Of a stretch of 45,697 nucleotides of DNA, positions 14,516 to 22,447 are shown in pieces. Numbering within the stretch: position 1 is the first letter of the stretch; every line of letters starts with the position of its first letter. The notes beneath the pieces were generated by a model that saw only the letters and a program-made list of their open reading frames with translations, was not told the origin of the DNA and searched no databases. Made by a program: the position numbers and the translations under genes. Source of the stretch: a virus. The stretch lies in the IMG/VR virus record IMGVR_UViG_3300025423_000034, positions 1-45,697 of that record; one strand, written 5' to 3'.

Positions 14516-14986
14516 ATGGCTAATCCTAATCAATTCACGCCGCAAGGTACATTAAACCGGATACAAGCACAGGTACAAGTTCCTGCTTATCCGATTCTCA
14601 ATGTATCTGCATCTTTCTTGGGAACAGATGCAATCAGTATTGCTTTCACCGGTGAGCAAACCAATATGTTGACCAGTTTGACGGGGCTGGTGACTTCACC
14701 CGCTCCGTATCAGACTGCGGTAATCAAGATGCATTTGCTACGCACTCAAAACCTGTCAGCTTTGTACAAGCAGCAGATTGAGTTCAGCACCTTGATTGGT
14801 GACATTACTATCTATCCAGATAGTGCTAGTTTGCCTACTTATGAAATTGCGAATTGTGCAATTGTGGAAGTGGCTGAATTACCGTTTACAGGTCGTGATG
14901 CAGGATTTATGGTTACGATCCAAGGAACCTACTACATTAACTCTGTACTCTATACTGGATTTATTGCAAATCCTGCTGGGGTTTAA
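14516..14986 (+). CDS. Tail tube protein
   Basis: The 156-residue product lies immediately after the sheath, where contractile phages place the tube subunit. It is beta-rich, contains FTPQGTLNRIQAQVQVP and SIAFTGEQTNMLTS, and ends GTYYINSVLYTGFIANPAGV. Stacked rings of it would form the inner conduit for DNA. A strong terminator follows five bases after the stop, suggesting that sheath and tube are made in excess over the following tail genes. Confidence 0.75.
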   Translation: MANPNQFTPQGTLNRIQAQVQVPAYPILNVSASFLGTDAISIAFTGEQTNMLTSLTGLVTSPAPYQTAVIKMHLLRTQNLSALYKQQIEFSTLIGDITIYPDSASLPTYEIANCAIVEVAELPFTGRDAGFMVTIQGTYYINSVLYTGFIANPAGV

Positions 14987-14990
14987 TCAT

Positions 14991-15013
14991 AAAGCCCCTT
15001 CGGGGGCTTTTTA
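14991..15013 (+). terminator. Rho-independent terminator after tail tube gene
   Basis: AAAGCCCC (14991-14998), TTCG loop, GGGGCTTT (15003-15010) and a short T-tract. It copies the capsid-gene terminator base for base. No TACAAT box follows, so transcription of the tail chaperones probably relies on read-through. Confidence 0.9.
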
Positions 15014-15032
15014 ACTTAGGGAACCACCTCCC

Positions 15033-15596
15033 ATGTCTGAAATCACTATTTCTAGTGACTTTAATTTAGTCATTCCTATTGAAGAAGAAAATACGCTTTG
15101 GGTGCATTCAATGCCGATTCCCAAAGAAGTGTTTAAGAAGTTTTATCTTCCGCTGTCTAAAGCCTTTAGCGTATTACACGCTGAAGGCATCAATATGTTG
15201 GCTGGCCCAAAAATCTCCATTTATTTGCTAGAAGAAGTGGCAGAGAAAATGGGGCAATTGGAAAACGTCAAAGCGGGTTTAATCAATGAAATCAGACGTT
15301 TAACGAGTGTTTGTGTATTAGATGAAAAGGGTTGGATTGTTTTGCCATTAGAAGTTGCGGTAAAACAAAAGAAGATTTCGCAGGATTCAGTGGAGGAGGT
15401 CATCAGTGCAGCGGTTTTTTTTACATTAAATTGGCACGGCCTACCGAGATTGATCCGCAAGACGATGATCCAGAGCGTAGCCGAAATGCACAATTGGTCT
15501 TTGACATCATTGATGCCTATGGAATGGATCAATACATTGCAGACATCGACTCCGGTCGAAGATTCTACGACACCCACCTCATCAGTTCCGCATTAG
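15033..15596 (+). CDS. Tail assembly chaperone, short form (gpG-like)
   Basis: This 187-residue zero-frame product is helical, starts MSEITISSDFNLVIPIEEEN and lies between the tube and tape measure genes, the standard place for tail chaperones. The chaperones coat the tape measure during tail assembly and are absent from the mature virion. Past residue 127 it runs across the slippery T-run. It ends ATTPTSSVPH-like (TTPTSSVPH), a low-complexity tail that suggests the last part is little constrained because the same DNA encodes the frameshifted domain. Confidence 0.8.
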   Translation: MSEITISSDFNLVIPIEEENTLWVHSMPIPKEVFKKFYLPLSKAFSVLHAEGINMLAGPKISIYLLEEVAEKMGQLENVKAGLINEIRRLTSVCVLDEKGWIVLPLEVAVKQKKISQDSVEEVISAAVFFTLNWHGLPRLIRKTMIQSVAEMHNWSLTSLMPMEWINTLQTSTPVEDSTTPTSSVPH

Positions 15597-15712
15597 AGTG
15601 GGGAGCGGGAATAGGATTTACTGAAGTTTTTAAGACACTCGGTTATGCAAGTGCGTTAGAATTTAGGCAGCGGTATATAATCCGTGCCATTCAGACAAGG
15701 GGTGTCTTGTGA
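15033..15712 (+). CDS. Tail assembly chaperone, frameshifted long form (gpG-T-like)
   Basis: A -1 shift at 15416-15422 joins the first 130 codons to the frame that runs from 15422 to the TGA at 15710-15712, giving about 226 residues. The second domain contains YIKLARPTEIDPQDDDPERS and RFYDTHLISSALEWGAGIGF, and has no ribosome site of its own at its upstream end. In lambda and many other phages the T domain binds tail tube subunits while G binds the tape measure. The overlap, the direction of shift and the position all fit. The only uncertainty is efficiency. Confidence 0.8.
15416..15422 (+). promoter_or_regulatory. Slippery heptamer T TTT TTT for -1 frameshift
   Basis: In the reading frame of the chaperone gene, T at 15416 and codons TTT 15417-15419 and TTT 15420-15422 form a canonical X XXY YYZ site inside a run of eight T. 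After slipping, the next codon is TAC at 15422. A purine-rich GGAGGAGG at 15392-15399 lies about 17 bases upstream, where it could act as a stimulatory Shine-Dalgarno-like element. Confidence 0.85.
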
Positions 15713-18300
15713 GCAAGTTTCGCAGTGTTATCGACATTGATGTAAAAGCGGAATCGTTTACTACGTTTCTGGAAGCGTTCAATCGCTATAAAGAAATGTT
15801 GGACAAGATGCCCAAACAATGGGCGCAAGTTAGCGATGCAATTAGAGAGGCAGCGGGTGCTGCGGATTCTCTGAAGGCAGTCAGCACCAGTGCAGATCAG
15901 ATTGCTCAATCTATTGCCAAGGTAGATGCCAATCTTCAAAACGTAACCAAATCAGCAAAATCCGTTACCGATGCCATCAAGCAAACGGCTGAAGCGTTTC
16001 GGGCTGTCGGTTCAATTCCGACTTTAAAAGATCAAACTCAAGAAAAGATTAAAGAATCGCAACCAGTCACTGAAAAAGTAAAGAAGGAAGAAGATTCGCG
16101 TCAAAAGGAACAGGAAAAGGCTGCGAAAGAGTTAGAAAAAAAACGTGTTGCTGAAGAAAAAGCGGCTAAGAAGTATGCTGAAGAAGTTGCCAAGGCACAG
16201 GCTAAAAAAGATCGTGAAGAAGCAAAAGCGCGTGAAAAGCAAGAAAAGGCAATTCTAGCCGAGCAAAATGCCAAAGAAAAAGAAATCCAAGCCGCGCTCA
16301 AAGCTCAAGAAAAGTTTGATAAAGCACTCAAGAAAGAACAAGACAAGAAATTGGCGCAAGAAGAAAGTGCCAAAACAAAACGTCAGAAACAAATGGCGCA
16401 AGAAGAAAAGGCCATTGACGATGAGATTAGCAAAACCTTAAAGGCTAGAGAAAGATATCAAGCACAGGTTGAAAAGCAACGTCTAGCCGAAGAAACAAAA
16501 CAACAGAAAGCGGAAGAAAAGAAACGTGTTGCCGATGAAAAGGCAGCAACGATTGATGAACAACGCCGTTTGAAGTTTGAAGAAAACGCGAAGAAACAAG
16601 AAGAACAAGATTTGATGCGAGATTTCAAACGCCGGCGTCAATCCATTCCGTCTATCTTGTCCGATGATCGCGCACTCAATAAAAAGAAAGATGAAGAGTA
16701 TGAGCGTGAGCGCAACAATGGTTACAAAGAAGCCGAAAAGAATGCCAAAAAGATTGAAACGCCGTTCAAAAGCATACGCAGTGAAGTCAATGAAACAACC
16801 AAAACCCTAAAAGAATGGGCAACGCTAGGTCTTGGTGTGGCAGGACTATATGAGGCCAAGAAATTTACTTTTGATTATGGCGCAAAGGTAGCCGGCGAGA
16901 TACAAGAAGCAAAAGGCTTGGGATTGTCGTTGACCGAAAAACGTGCAGCCGAGGCATCTGAAAAGTACGGTATCAATGCTGGTGAAGTCTTATCCACCAT
17001 TGCCGAAAAGTCACTCAGCTTTCAAACACGCGATGTGATGCGTGAATTTGTGGGTGCTGCGCCACAAGCATCAAATCTCGAAACGTACAAAAAACTGTTG
17101 GAATATGCGTTTAAAGAGGTTAAGAAACCGAATTTTGGTATTGAATCGCAAGCCGGTCAGGTTTTGACTAAATACTTTGGTATGAGTGCTGCGGCAATCA
17201 ATCAATTGAAAAACACATCTGAAACCGAACAAAAAGCGCGTATGGCAAATCTGGATGCTTTGCTTAAAGAAACGCCTGAGATGAAAAAATCCGCACAAGC
17301 AATCACGAAATTGGGTGATGCAACATCGGTGAATCTTGCAAAAATGTCCAATGCTTGGACAGAATTTGTAGGAAAAATATCGCCCGGATTGATCAACATT
17401 GAAAACGGTTTTACCGATGTCATGGTGGGTATGTCAAAAGGTTTGGGGGGTGTTGCCGAACTGTTTGAACATTCCTTTGTAGAGAATTTAGAGAAAGCCG
17501 TAGAAGGTTTGTGGCTGACCATAAAGGGTACATTTGATCTAAGAGATTTATTTGATTCTGATCTGCAAGCAAAGAATACGCCTCCGTTAGACAAAAGCTC
17601 TTGGTTGTACAAGATGTTATATGGAGAAACCGCTGTTAAATCTCCTGCTGCTCCGGCTTCGTTAAAAGATGTACCAAAAGGATTGTTTGGAAAAGAAAGC
17701 AGTGCTGGTCCGGCTAATGATTTTTCTTACAAAGGCCCGATTGTTTACGACAAGAGCAAATTTGCAGAAATTGAAAAAGCAGAGGGATTGCCAGCCGGAA
17801 CATTAGCAAAGATTGAACAAAACGAAAGTGCCGGTGGAAAGAATTTAAGTTATGCCGGAAAAGGAGCGTATGGCTTTTTTCAGATGAAACCGTCAACGGC
17901 AAAGGATTATGATCCAAATGTCACGATGGAAGATTTGTATGATGAAAAGAAATCAGCGCAATTGGCGGCAAAGCATTTGCATCGTTTGATGACCAAGACG
18001 CATGGCAATTTGTCTGAAGCGGTTTTGGCTTATCATCAAGGCGAAACCATTTTGGATAAAGGAGCAAGTCCACTATCTAAGGCAGGGCCGCTGGGCAAAG
18101 ATTTCTTGCGGAAATTTGAAAATCAACCCGCCAATGCTGGAATCACGCCACCATCACCGGTAGATGGTAATAAAAAGACAAGTTCGGCATACCCCTTTAC
18201 TATCATTCAACCACAATCTGTTGTGGTGCAAAATATGACAGGTAGTCTGGTTCAACAAGGTGCATTACAGGCCGCTACTGGATTGACACAAGCAGCATGA
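15709..18300 (+). CDS. Tape measure protein with lytic transglycosylase domain
   Basis: The 863-residue product starts with GTG 15709, overlapping the long-chaperone stop. Residues about 105-350 are a highly charged Lys/Glu/Ala coiled coil, followed by hydrophobic helices around residue 375. The C-terminal region carries an SLT domain: KIEQNESAGG with the probable catalytic Glu near 706, GAYGFFQMKPSTAKDYD, and AVLAYHQGE. The protein sets tail length and is ejected ahead of DNA, and the SLT domain would open peptidoglycan. Its length is within the usual range for a myovirus. It ends with an ATGA overlap into the next gene. Confidence 0.9.
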   Translation: MSKFRSVIDIDVKAESFTTFLEAFNRYKEMLDKMPKQWAQVSDAIREAAGAADSLKAVSTSADQIAQSIAKVDANLQNVTKSAKSVTDAIKQTAEAFRAVGSIPTLKDQTQEKIKESQPVTEKVKKEEDSRQKEQEKAAKELEKKRVAEEKAAKKYAEEVAKAQAKKDREEAKAREKQEKAILAEQNAKEKEIQAALKAQEKFDKALKKEQDKKLAQEESAKTKRQKQMAQEEKAIDDEISKTLKARERYQAQVEKQRLAEETKQQKAEEKKRVADEKAATIDEQRRLKFEENAKKQEEQDLMRDFKRRRQSIPSILSDDRALNKKKDEEYERERNNGYKEAEKNAKKIETPFKSIRSEVNETTKTLKEWATLGLGVAGLYEAKKFTFDYGAKVAGEIQEAKGLGLSLTEKRAAEASEKYGINAGEVLSTIAEKSLSFQTRDVMREFVGAAPQASNLETYKKLLEYAFKEVKKPNFGIESQAGQVLTKYFGMSAAAINQLKNTSETEQKARMANLDALLKETPEMKKSAQAITKLGDATSVNLAKMSNAWTEFVGKISPGLINIENGFTDVMVGMSKGLGGVAELFEHSFVENLEKAVEGLWLTIKGTFDLRDLFDSDLQAKNTPPLDKSSWLYKMLYGETAVKSPAAPASLKDVPKGLFGKESSAGPANDFSYKGPIVYDKSKFAEIEKAEGLPAGTLAKIEQNESAGGKNLSYAGKGAYGFFQMKPSTAKDYDPNVTMEDLYDEKKSAQLAAKHLHRLMTKTHGNLSEAVLAYHQGETILDKGASPLSKAGPLGKDFLRKFENQPANAGITPPSPVDGNKKTSSAYPFTIIQPQSVVVQNMTGSLVQQGALQAATGLTQAA

Positions 18301-18953
18301 GTGATTTTACAAACTTTCAATTAGCGTATGAAATATCGCCAATATTCTTTGTAGACGGTATTGCGCAGGGCATGACAGATGGCACGATGCCTGTTGCAAA
18401 CCTATTGGAAGCGGGTTATTTCAATAACGTAAATAGTGCTGGAACCTATTTATCTTCAAACCAATTAAACAATTTTTTTGCGCATTTCAAACCTGTGCCG
18501 GGATCAATGCTAACGAACTGGCAAGTTGCAAATTATCCCTTCGCAAACAGCGTCATAGCTGCAAATGCCAGTATTGCGCAACCGCTGCAAGTGTCTTTAT
18601 TGATGATGTGTCCTGCCAGCAACGGAATCAGTTTTTCAGCGCGACAATCTATTTTGAGCAATTTGCAAACTCAAGTGCAAAACCATGTTGCACAAGGCGG
18701 TACGTTTGATATTTTAACTCCTGCTTATGTCTATCAAACGTGTTTGCTCACTTCGCTGCGCGACATTACAAGCATTGAGGATCGTCAGGTGCAGTCAATA
18801 TATCAATGGGATTTTATACAACCATTACTGACACAACAGCAAGCGTCTATCGCAACCAATCTGCTTTACACAAGATTGGAGAAAGGATTTGTTATCGCGG
18901 GTACTGATACGAATTCCGGTTTGACAAGCGTGACACCAAGGACAGGGCCGTAA
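18297..18953 (+). CDS. Tail/baseplate protein, 218 residues
   Basis: Starts in an ATGA overlap with the tape measure gene. The first half (FQLAYEISPIFFVDGIAQ) and the helical C-terminal half (QSIYQWDFIQPLLTQQQASI) match the layout of proteins between tape measure and hub in contractile phages. It may be an initiator of tube polymerisation or a hub-linked factor. No named family is seen with confidence. Confidence 0.6.
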   Translation: MSDFTNFQLAYEISPIFFVDGIAQGMTDGTMPVANLLEAGYFNNVNSAGTYLSSNQLNNFFAHFKPVPGSMLTNWQVANYPFANSVIAANASIAQPLQVSLLMMCPASNGISFSARQSILSNLQTQVQNHVAQGGTFDILTPAYVYQTCLLTSLRDITSIEDRQVQSIYQWDFIQPLLTQQQASIATNLLYTRLEKGFVIAGTDTNSGLTSVTPRTGP

Positions 18954-18955
18954 TT

Positions 18956-19225
18956 ATGGCGATCACGATTGTTCCTTTTACCCCTGTAACAAACGCCAAT
19001 TTCCAATTCTTTCCAGAATTAGATGGGGTGACTTATACGGCAATCATCACATGGAATGCTTTTGGATTGAGGTATTACATTACTTTGATCACCAATCAAA
19101 ATGTGACAATATTTACGCAACCGTTGATTGGTTCACCGGCAAATTACAATATCAATCTAGCACAAGGCTATTTTACAACTCCTTTGGTATATCGCCAGAT
19201 GCTTCAACAATTTGAGATTGGTTGA
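18956..19225 (+). CDS. Small baseplate plug-like protein
   Basis: The 89-residue all-beta protein contains PFTPVTNANFQFFPELDGVTY and a FGLRYYITL core followed by LIGSPANYNINL. This resembles the short baseplate plug family known from Pam3-like myophages, which sits between hub and tube. It lies directly before the hub gene and shares TGATG with it. The assignment combines pattern and position. Confidence 0.65.
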   Translation: MAITIVPFTPVTNANFQFFPELDGVTYTAIITWNAFGLRYYITLITNQNVTIFTQPLIGSPANYNINLAQGYFTTPLVYRQMLQQFEIG

Positions 19226-20193
19226 TGCGGTACTACGATCTTCAGATTATCAGTAAAGACGATGGTCGAATATTAAATCAATGGTCATCTTTATATTTGA
19301 ACGGTGCGCGAAAAGGATCGTTTAATCCCGGCTCTCAAAACATTGAGATTGATATTACGGCATTTAACTATGCAACCCCTTTGGGAAGTTCTAGCGTCAG
19401 AGTATGGGGCGTGGGTTTAAATGACATAGGGCAAGCGGCTAATTACAATGGGCAACTTTTTCTTTTGTCAGCGGGTATGTCGGCGGGCGGGTATCCCCTC
19501 GCCAATCCTAATCAAGCCGGTGTGATATTAAAAGGACAGGTTTTTCAAGCTATTGGTAACTACCAAGCCGCTGTTCTGACGTTAGATTTTTTCGTCATAT
19601 ATGGTCAGCTAGTCAATCCGCTTAACTTAGTGTTGAATTGGACAAAAGGCACAGAGTTGAGCGTGGCAATTGAGCAAGCGTTAAAGACTGCTTATCCAGC
19701 CGGAACAAATATTAATGTCAATATCAGTCAAAACATAAGAGCGACTGAAACACAAAATGTTCCAGCATTGTCGCTTACAGCATTTGCGACAAAATGTTAT
19801 GAATATAGCAAACGTGCGATTAAAGATGACAAATACATAGGGGTACAGATTTCACCATCGGCTGACATGACCACGATCAATGTTTACGATGGAACGGTTA
19901 TTACACCGATCAAAACTTTGCAATATAACGATTTAATTGGTCAACCCGCATGGCTAACATTTTCAACAATCAGTTTTAAAACTGTTTTGCGATCGGACTT
20001 GAGTGTGAACACGTACATCAAGATGCCGGAAGCGGCTTTTAAACAAACGGCTGCAAGTTATCCTGCATTTAAACAAACATCATTGATGCAAAATAAGTTC
20101 TTAATCACGCAGTTACGCCACGCGGGAAATTACCGGCAACCCGATGGAAATAGCTGGTGTACGATTTTTAATGCCGTGCAGATACAAGAATGA
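19225..20193 (+). CDS. Baseplate hub protein (gp27/gpD-like)
   Basis: ATG 19225 shares bases with the previous stop (TGATG) and is preferred over the TTG three bases earlier. The 322-residue product has N-terminal strands, then a second module (GTELSVAIEQALKTAYPAG) like the hub domain in which a short helix packs on a beta barrel. Hubs trimerise under the tube and hold the spike encoded next. Its end overlaps the spike gene by four bases. The length is typical. Confidence 0.7.
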   Translation: MRYYDLQIISKDDGRILNQWSSLYLNGARKGSFNPGSQNIEIDITAFNYATPLGSSSVRVWGVGLNDIGQAANYNGQLFLLSAGMSAGGYPLANPNQAGVILKGQVFQAIGNYQAAVLTLDFFVIYGQLVNPLNLVLNWTKGTELSVAIEQALKTAYPAGTNINVNISQNIRATETQNVPALSLTAFATKCYEYSKRAIKDDKYIGVQISPSADMTTINVYDGTVITPIKTLQYNDLIGQPAWLTFSTISFKTVLRSDLSVNTYIKMPEAAFKQTAASYPAFKQTSLMQNKFLITQLRHAGNYRQPDGNSWCTIFNAVQIQE

Positions 20194-20792
20194 GCGATTT
20201 AAATCAAAAAGTACCGTTAGCACAATCGCTCAATACGTTGGCGATCCATACTGCCAATGATACGGTTGGACGTATGGGGCAATCATTGCCTTGTACGGTG
20301 GTTGCCATCAACAACGGTTTTGTGACTGTCAACTTTGAAGTAAATAGTTACTTTACTCTGCCACAGATTGAAGTTCCGATTGCAATGTCACAATATGTAC
20401 GGCTACCCATTCAAGTTGGTGACATAGGCTTTTGTGTAGCAGCAGATGCGTTGCTGGGTGGTTTAACAGGATTGGGTTCTGGAGTGCCTGATTTAACACC
20501 GCCGGGTAGTTTATCTGCATTAGTATTTGTGCCAATTTCCAAAATGTCATGGCAGATGGTTAATCAGAATCAATTGGTGCTGTATGGCCCGGATGCCGTT
20601 GTGATTCGCGATATTAACAATACGGTATCAATTACAGTCAACGCTTCAGGTGTCTCAATTATTGGAAACGTAACAGTACAAGGTACAATCACGGCATCGG
20701 GCGATGTTGTCGGTGGCGGGATTTCTCTTGAGAATCATGTTCATGGCGGCGTACAAAGCGGTGGTAGTACGACTGATAAGCCACAAGGATAA
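20190..20792 (+). CDS. Central spike / baseplate assembly protein (gpV-like)
   Basis: The 200-residue product has an OB-like N-terminal domain (SLPCTVVAINNGFVTVNF), a repetitive beta region (GVSIIGNVTVQGTITASGDV) typical of a trimeric beta-helix, and a tip motif NHVHGGVQSGG with His183 and His185 that would bind iron, as in P2 and phi92 spikes. It pierces the outer membrane when the sheath contracts. It follows the hub gene in normal order. Confidence 0.85.
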   Translation: MSDLNQKVPLAQSLNTLAIHTANDTVGRMGQSLPCTVVAINNGFVTVNFEVNSYFTLPQIEVPIAMSQYVRLPIQVGDIGFCVAADALLGGLTGLGSGVPDLTPPGSLSALVFVPISKMSWQMVNQNQLVLYGPDAVVIRDINNTVSITVNASGVSIIGNVTVQGTITASGDVVGGGISLENHVHGGVQSGGSTTDKPQG

Positions 20793-20795
20793 AAG

Positions 20796-21131
20796 ATGCG
20801 AACCTACGGAAGAGACAATACGGGAACTTGGGTACAAGTGGCAACGGATGCTGCCACCGGTGATAACTCAAATGTCTGGTTTACGACTTTATTGCAAAAT
20901 TTATTGTTAAATCAAGGCGAATCACCTTTTTATTCAAGAAATGGCATTCCAGCATTACAAAGTGTCAGAACGCAAATGTTTCCTACAATAGCGGTCAATT
21001 CGGTACAAAGTTATTTTGCTCCTTATTTTTCCAGTTTAGTTATCACTCGAAACCCAGCAACCTATCCATCTTATTCAGTAAGCGCAGTAACGCTTCAAGG
21101 ATCACCAATCTCTGCCACAATCGCATATTGA
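20796..21131 (+). CDS. Baseplate wedge protein (gp25/gpW-like)
   Basis: The 111-residue product begins MRTYGRDNTGTWV and contains TLLQNLLLNQGESPFYSRNG, the motif of gp25-like wedge proteins that nucleate the sheath. It follows the spike directly. In most related phages the J and I proteins come next, but here a fibre cassette of about 8 kb intervenes before the J-like gene at 29843. Confidence 0.75.
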   Translation: MRTYGRDNTGTWVQVATDAATGDNSNVWFTTLLQNLLLNQGESPFYSRNGIPALQSVRTQMFPTIAVNSVQSYFAPYFSSLVITRNPATYPSYSVSAVTLQGSPISATIAY

Positions 21132-21169
21132 TCGGATACAATATCGAAAATCTCTCATAGGAGCCATCC

Positions 21170-21517
21170 ATGTCTGCACCCTCTCAATTTGGACAAGAAA
21201 CGATGGCGAATTCAATGCCTGTGGTATGGGCTTCGGATCAAACACCTGTAGCAAATCCCCTGAGTATTTTGACGGGTCAAGTCACTGTAACCACCACTGC
21301 AACTGCCCTACCCTCTCATACTATTGTGCGCAGCATCACAATTACTGCAACTGCTTCCAATACTGGCAAAATCTATGTCGGCGCATCTGACGTGACAACC
21401 TCTACAGGTTATGCTTTGGCGGCTGGTAATAGTGTCACGATTGCTGTGCAGAATACGAATGTAATTTACATTTTGGGTCAGAATACTTCCGATACATTGA
21501 GTTGGATCGCCAATTAA
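21170..21517 (+). CDS. Small virion protein with SMPVVWASDQ motif
   Basis: The 115-residue product, after ATAGGAGCCATCC, has QETMANSMPVVWASDQTPV and a beta-sandwich half with GKIYVGASDVTTSTGYALAAG. Similar motifs recur in phage structural proteins near baseplates and fibres. It opens the fibre cassette, so it may be a fibre-attachment or decoration protein. GGATACAAT at 21134-21142 could be a promoter box for it. Confidence 0.65.
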   Translation: MSAPSQFGQETMANSMPVVWASDQTPVANPLSILTGQVTVTTTATALPSHTIVRSITITATASNTGKIYVGASDVTTSTGYALAAGNSVTIAVQNTNVIYILGQNTSDTLSWIAN

Positions 21518-21527
21518 GGGCTGAACC

Positions 21528-22430
21528 ATGAGTTTATCGAATGCGTATGTCAATCAGTTAGCCCCAGCGACACTACCGATCTCTGGTTCATCGCTTGCCG
21601 TAATGACGGTGGACGGTGAGAATCTACTTCAAACAACGGTAGGCCATCTCTTTGATCCTTTGCAGATTTTGTCTCGCAATGGTTTCAACGGAACGCTTAC
21701 GGTTGTTTCTAATGCGCCGATTATTACTTTAAGCACTTCAGTCAGCGGTGTTTTAAAAGGTTTGAACGGCGCGTTGACCACAGCCGTTGCCGGTACAGAT
21801 TACGTTACTCCTAATGGAAACGTAGCAACTGCGAGTGGAATCAACGGTGGTGCGGCAAATCAGATTGTATTTCAAGCGGGCGCGAATGTATCCACATTTG
21901 CCCCTGCTCCCACTGTCAGCAATACATTGCTGTCTTGGGATGGTGGAAGTTTCCAATGGGTATCAGGCGGTGCGGGTGGCAGTTATTTTGCCGGAACAGG
22001 TTTAACGCTTTCTGGAACCACATTTAGCATTACCAATACCGGTGTTGGCGCAGGAATGTATGGATCGACTTCTACGGTTCCCAATATTACCGTTAATGCG
22101 CAAGGCCAAATTACAAACGCGGTCAATCAGAATATAGCGATTGATGCGTCACAGGTCACTACGGGGCAACTTTCTGTTGCTCATGGTGGAACCGGTTCAG
22201 CCAGTCTGACCGGATATGTAAAGGGGGCAGGAACATCGCCCTTATCAGCAGTAGCATCAATTCCTTATACTGATGTATCCGGTTTGGGAAGCATGGCAAC
22301 ACAGAACGCAAGTTCTTTAAATATCACAGGCGGTTCTATCAACGGAACAACTATTGGCGCAACCACCGCTGCCGCTGGTTATTTCACTACTCTTAACGCA
22401 ACATCCGGGTTATCCGGCGGTTCGTTTTAA
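21528..22430 (+). CDS. Tail fibre protein 1, 300 residues
   Basis: A low-complexity Gly, Ser, Thr and Asn-rich chain with phage fibre repeats such as VSGVLKGLNGALTTAVAGTDYV and GTGLTLSGTTFSITNTGVGAG. It ends NATSGLSGGSF. The pattern fits a trimeric beta-structured shaft or connector. Two further fibre genes follow, and two of the three share a GGSF or GGTF end. It has no recognisable receptor-binding domain, so it may link the baseplate to longer fibres. Confidence 0.75.
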   Translation: MSLSNAYVNQLAPATLPISGSSLAVMTVDGENLLQTTVGHLFDPLQILSRNGFNGTLTVVSNAPIITLSTSVSGVLKGLNGALTTAVAGTDYVTPNGNVATASGINGGAANQIVFQAGANVSTFAPAPTVSNTLLSWDGGSFQWVSGGAGGSYFAGTGLTLSGTTFSITNTGVGAGMYGSTSTVPNITVNAQGQITNAVNQNIAIDASQVTTGQLSVAHGGTGSASLTGYVKGAGTSPLSAVASIPYTDVSGLGSMATQNASSLNITGGSINGTTIGATTAAAGYFTTLNATSGLSGGSF

Positions 22431-22447
22431 TCCTTAGGAGAAATATT

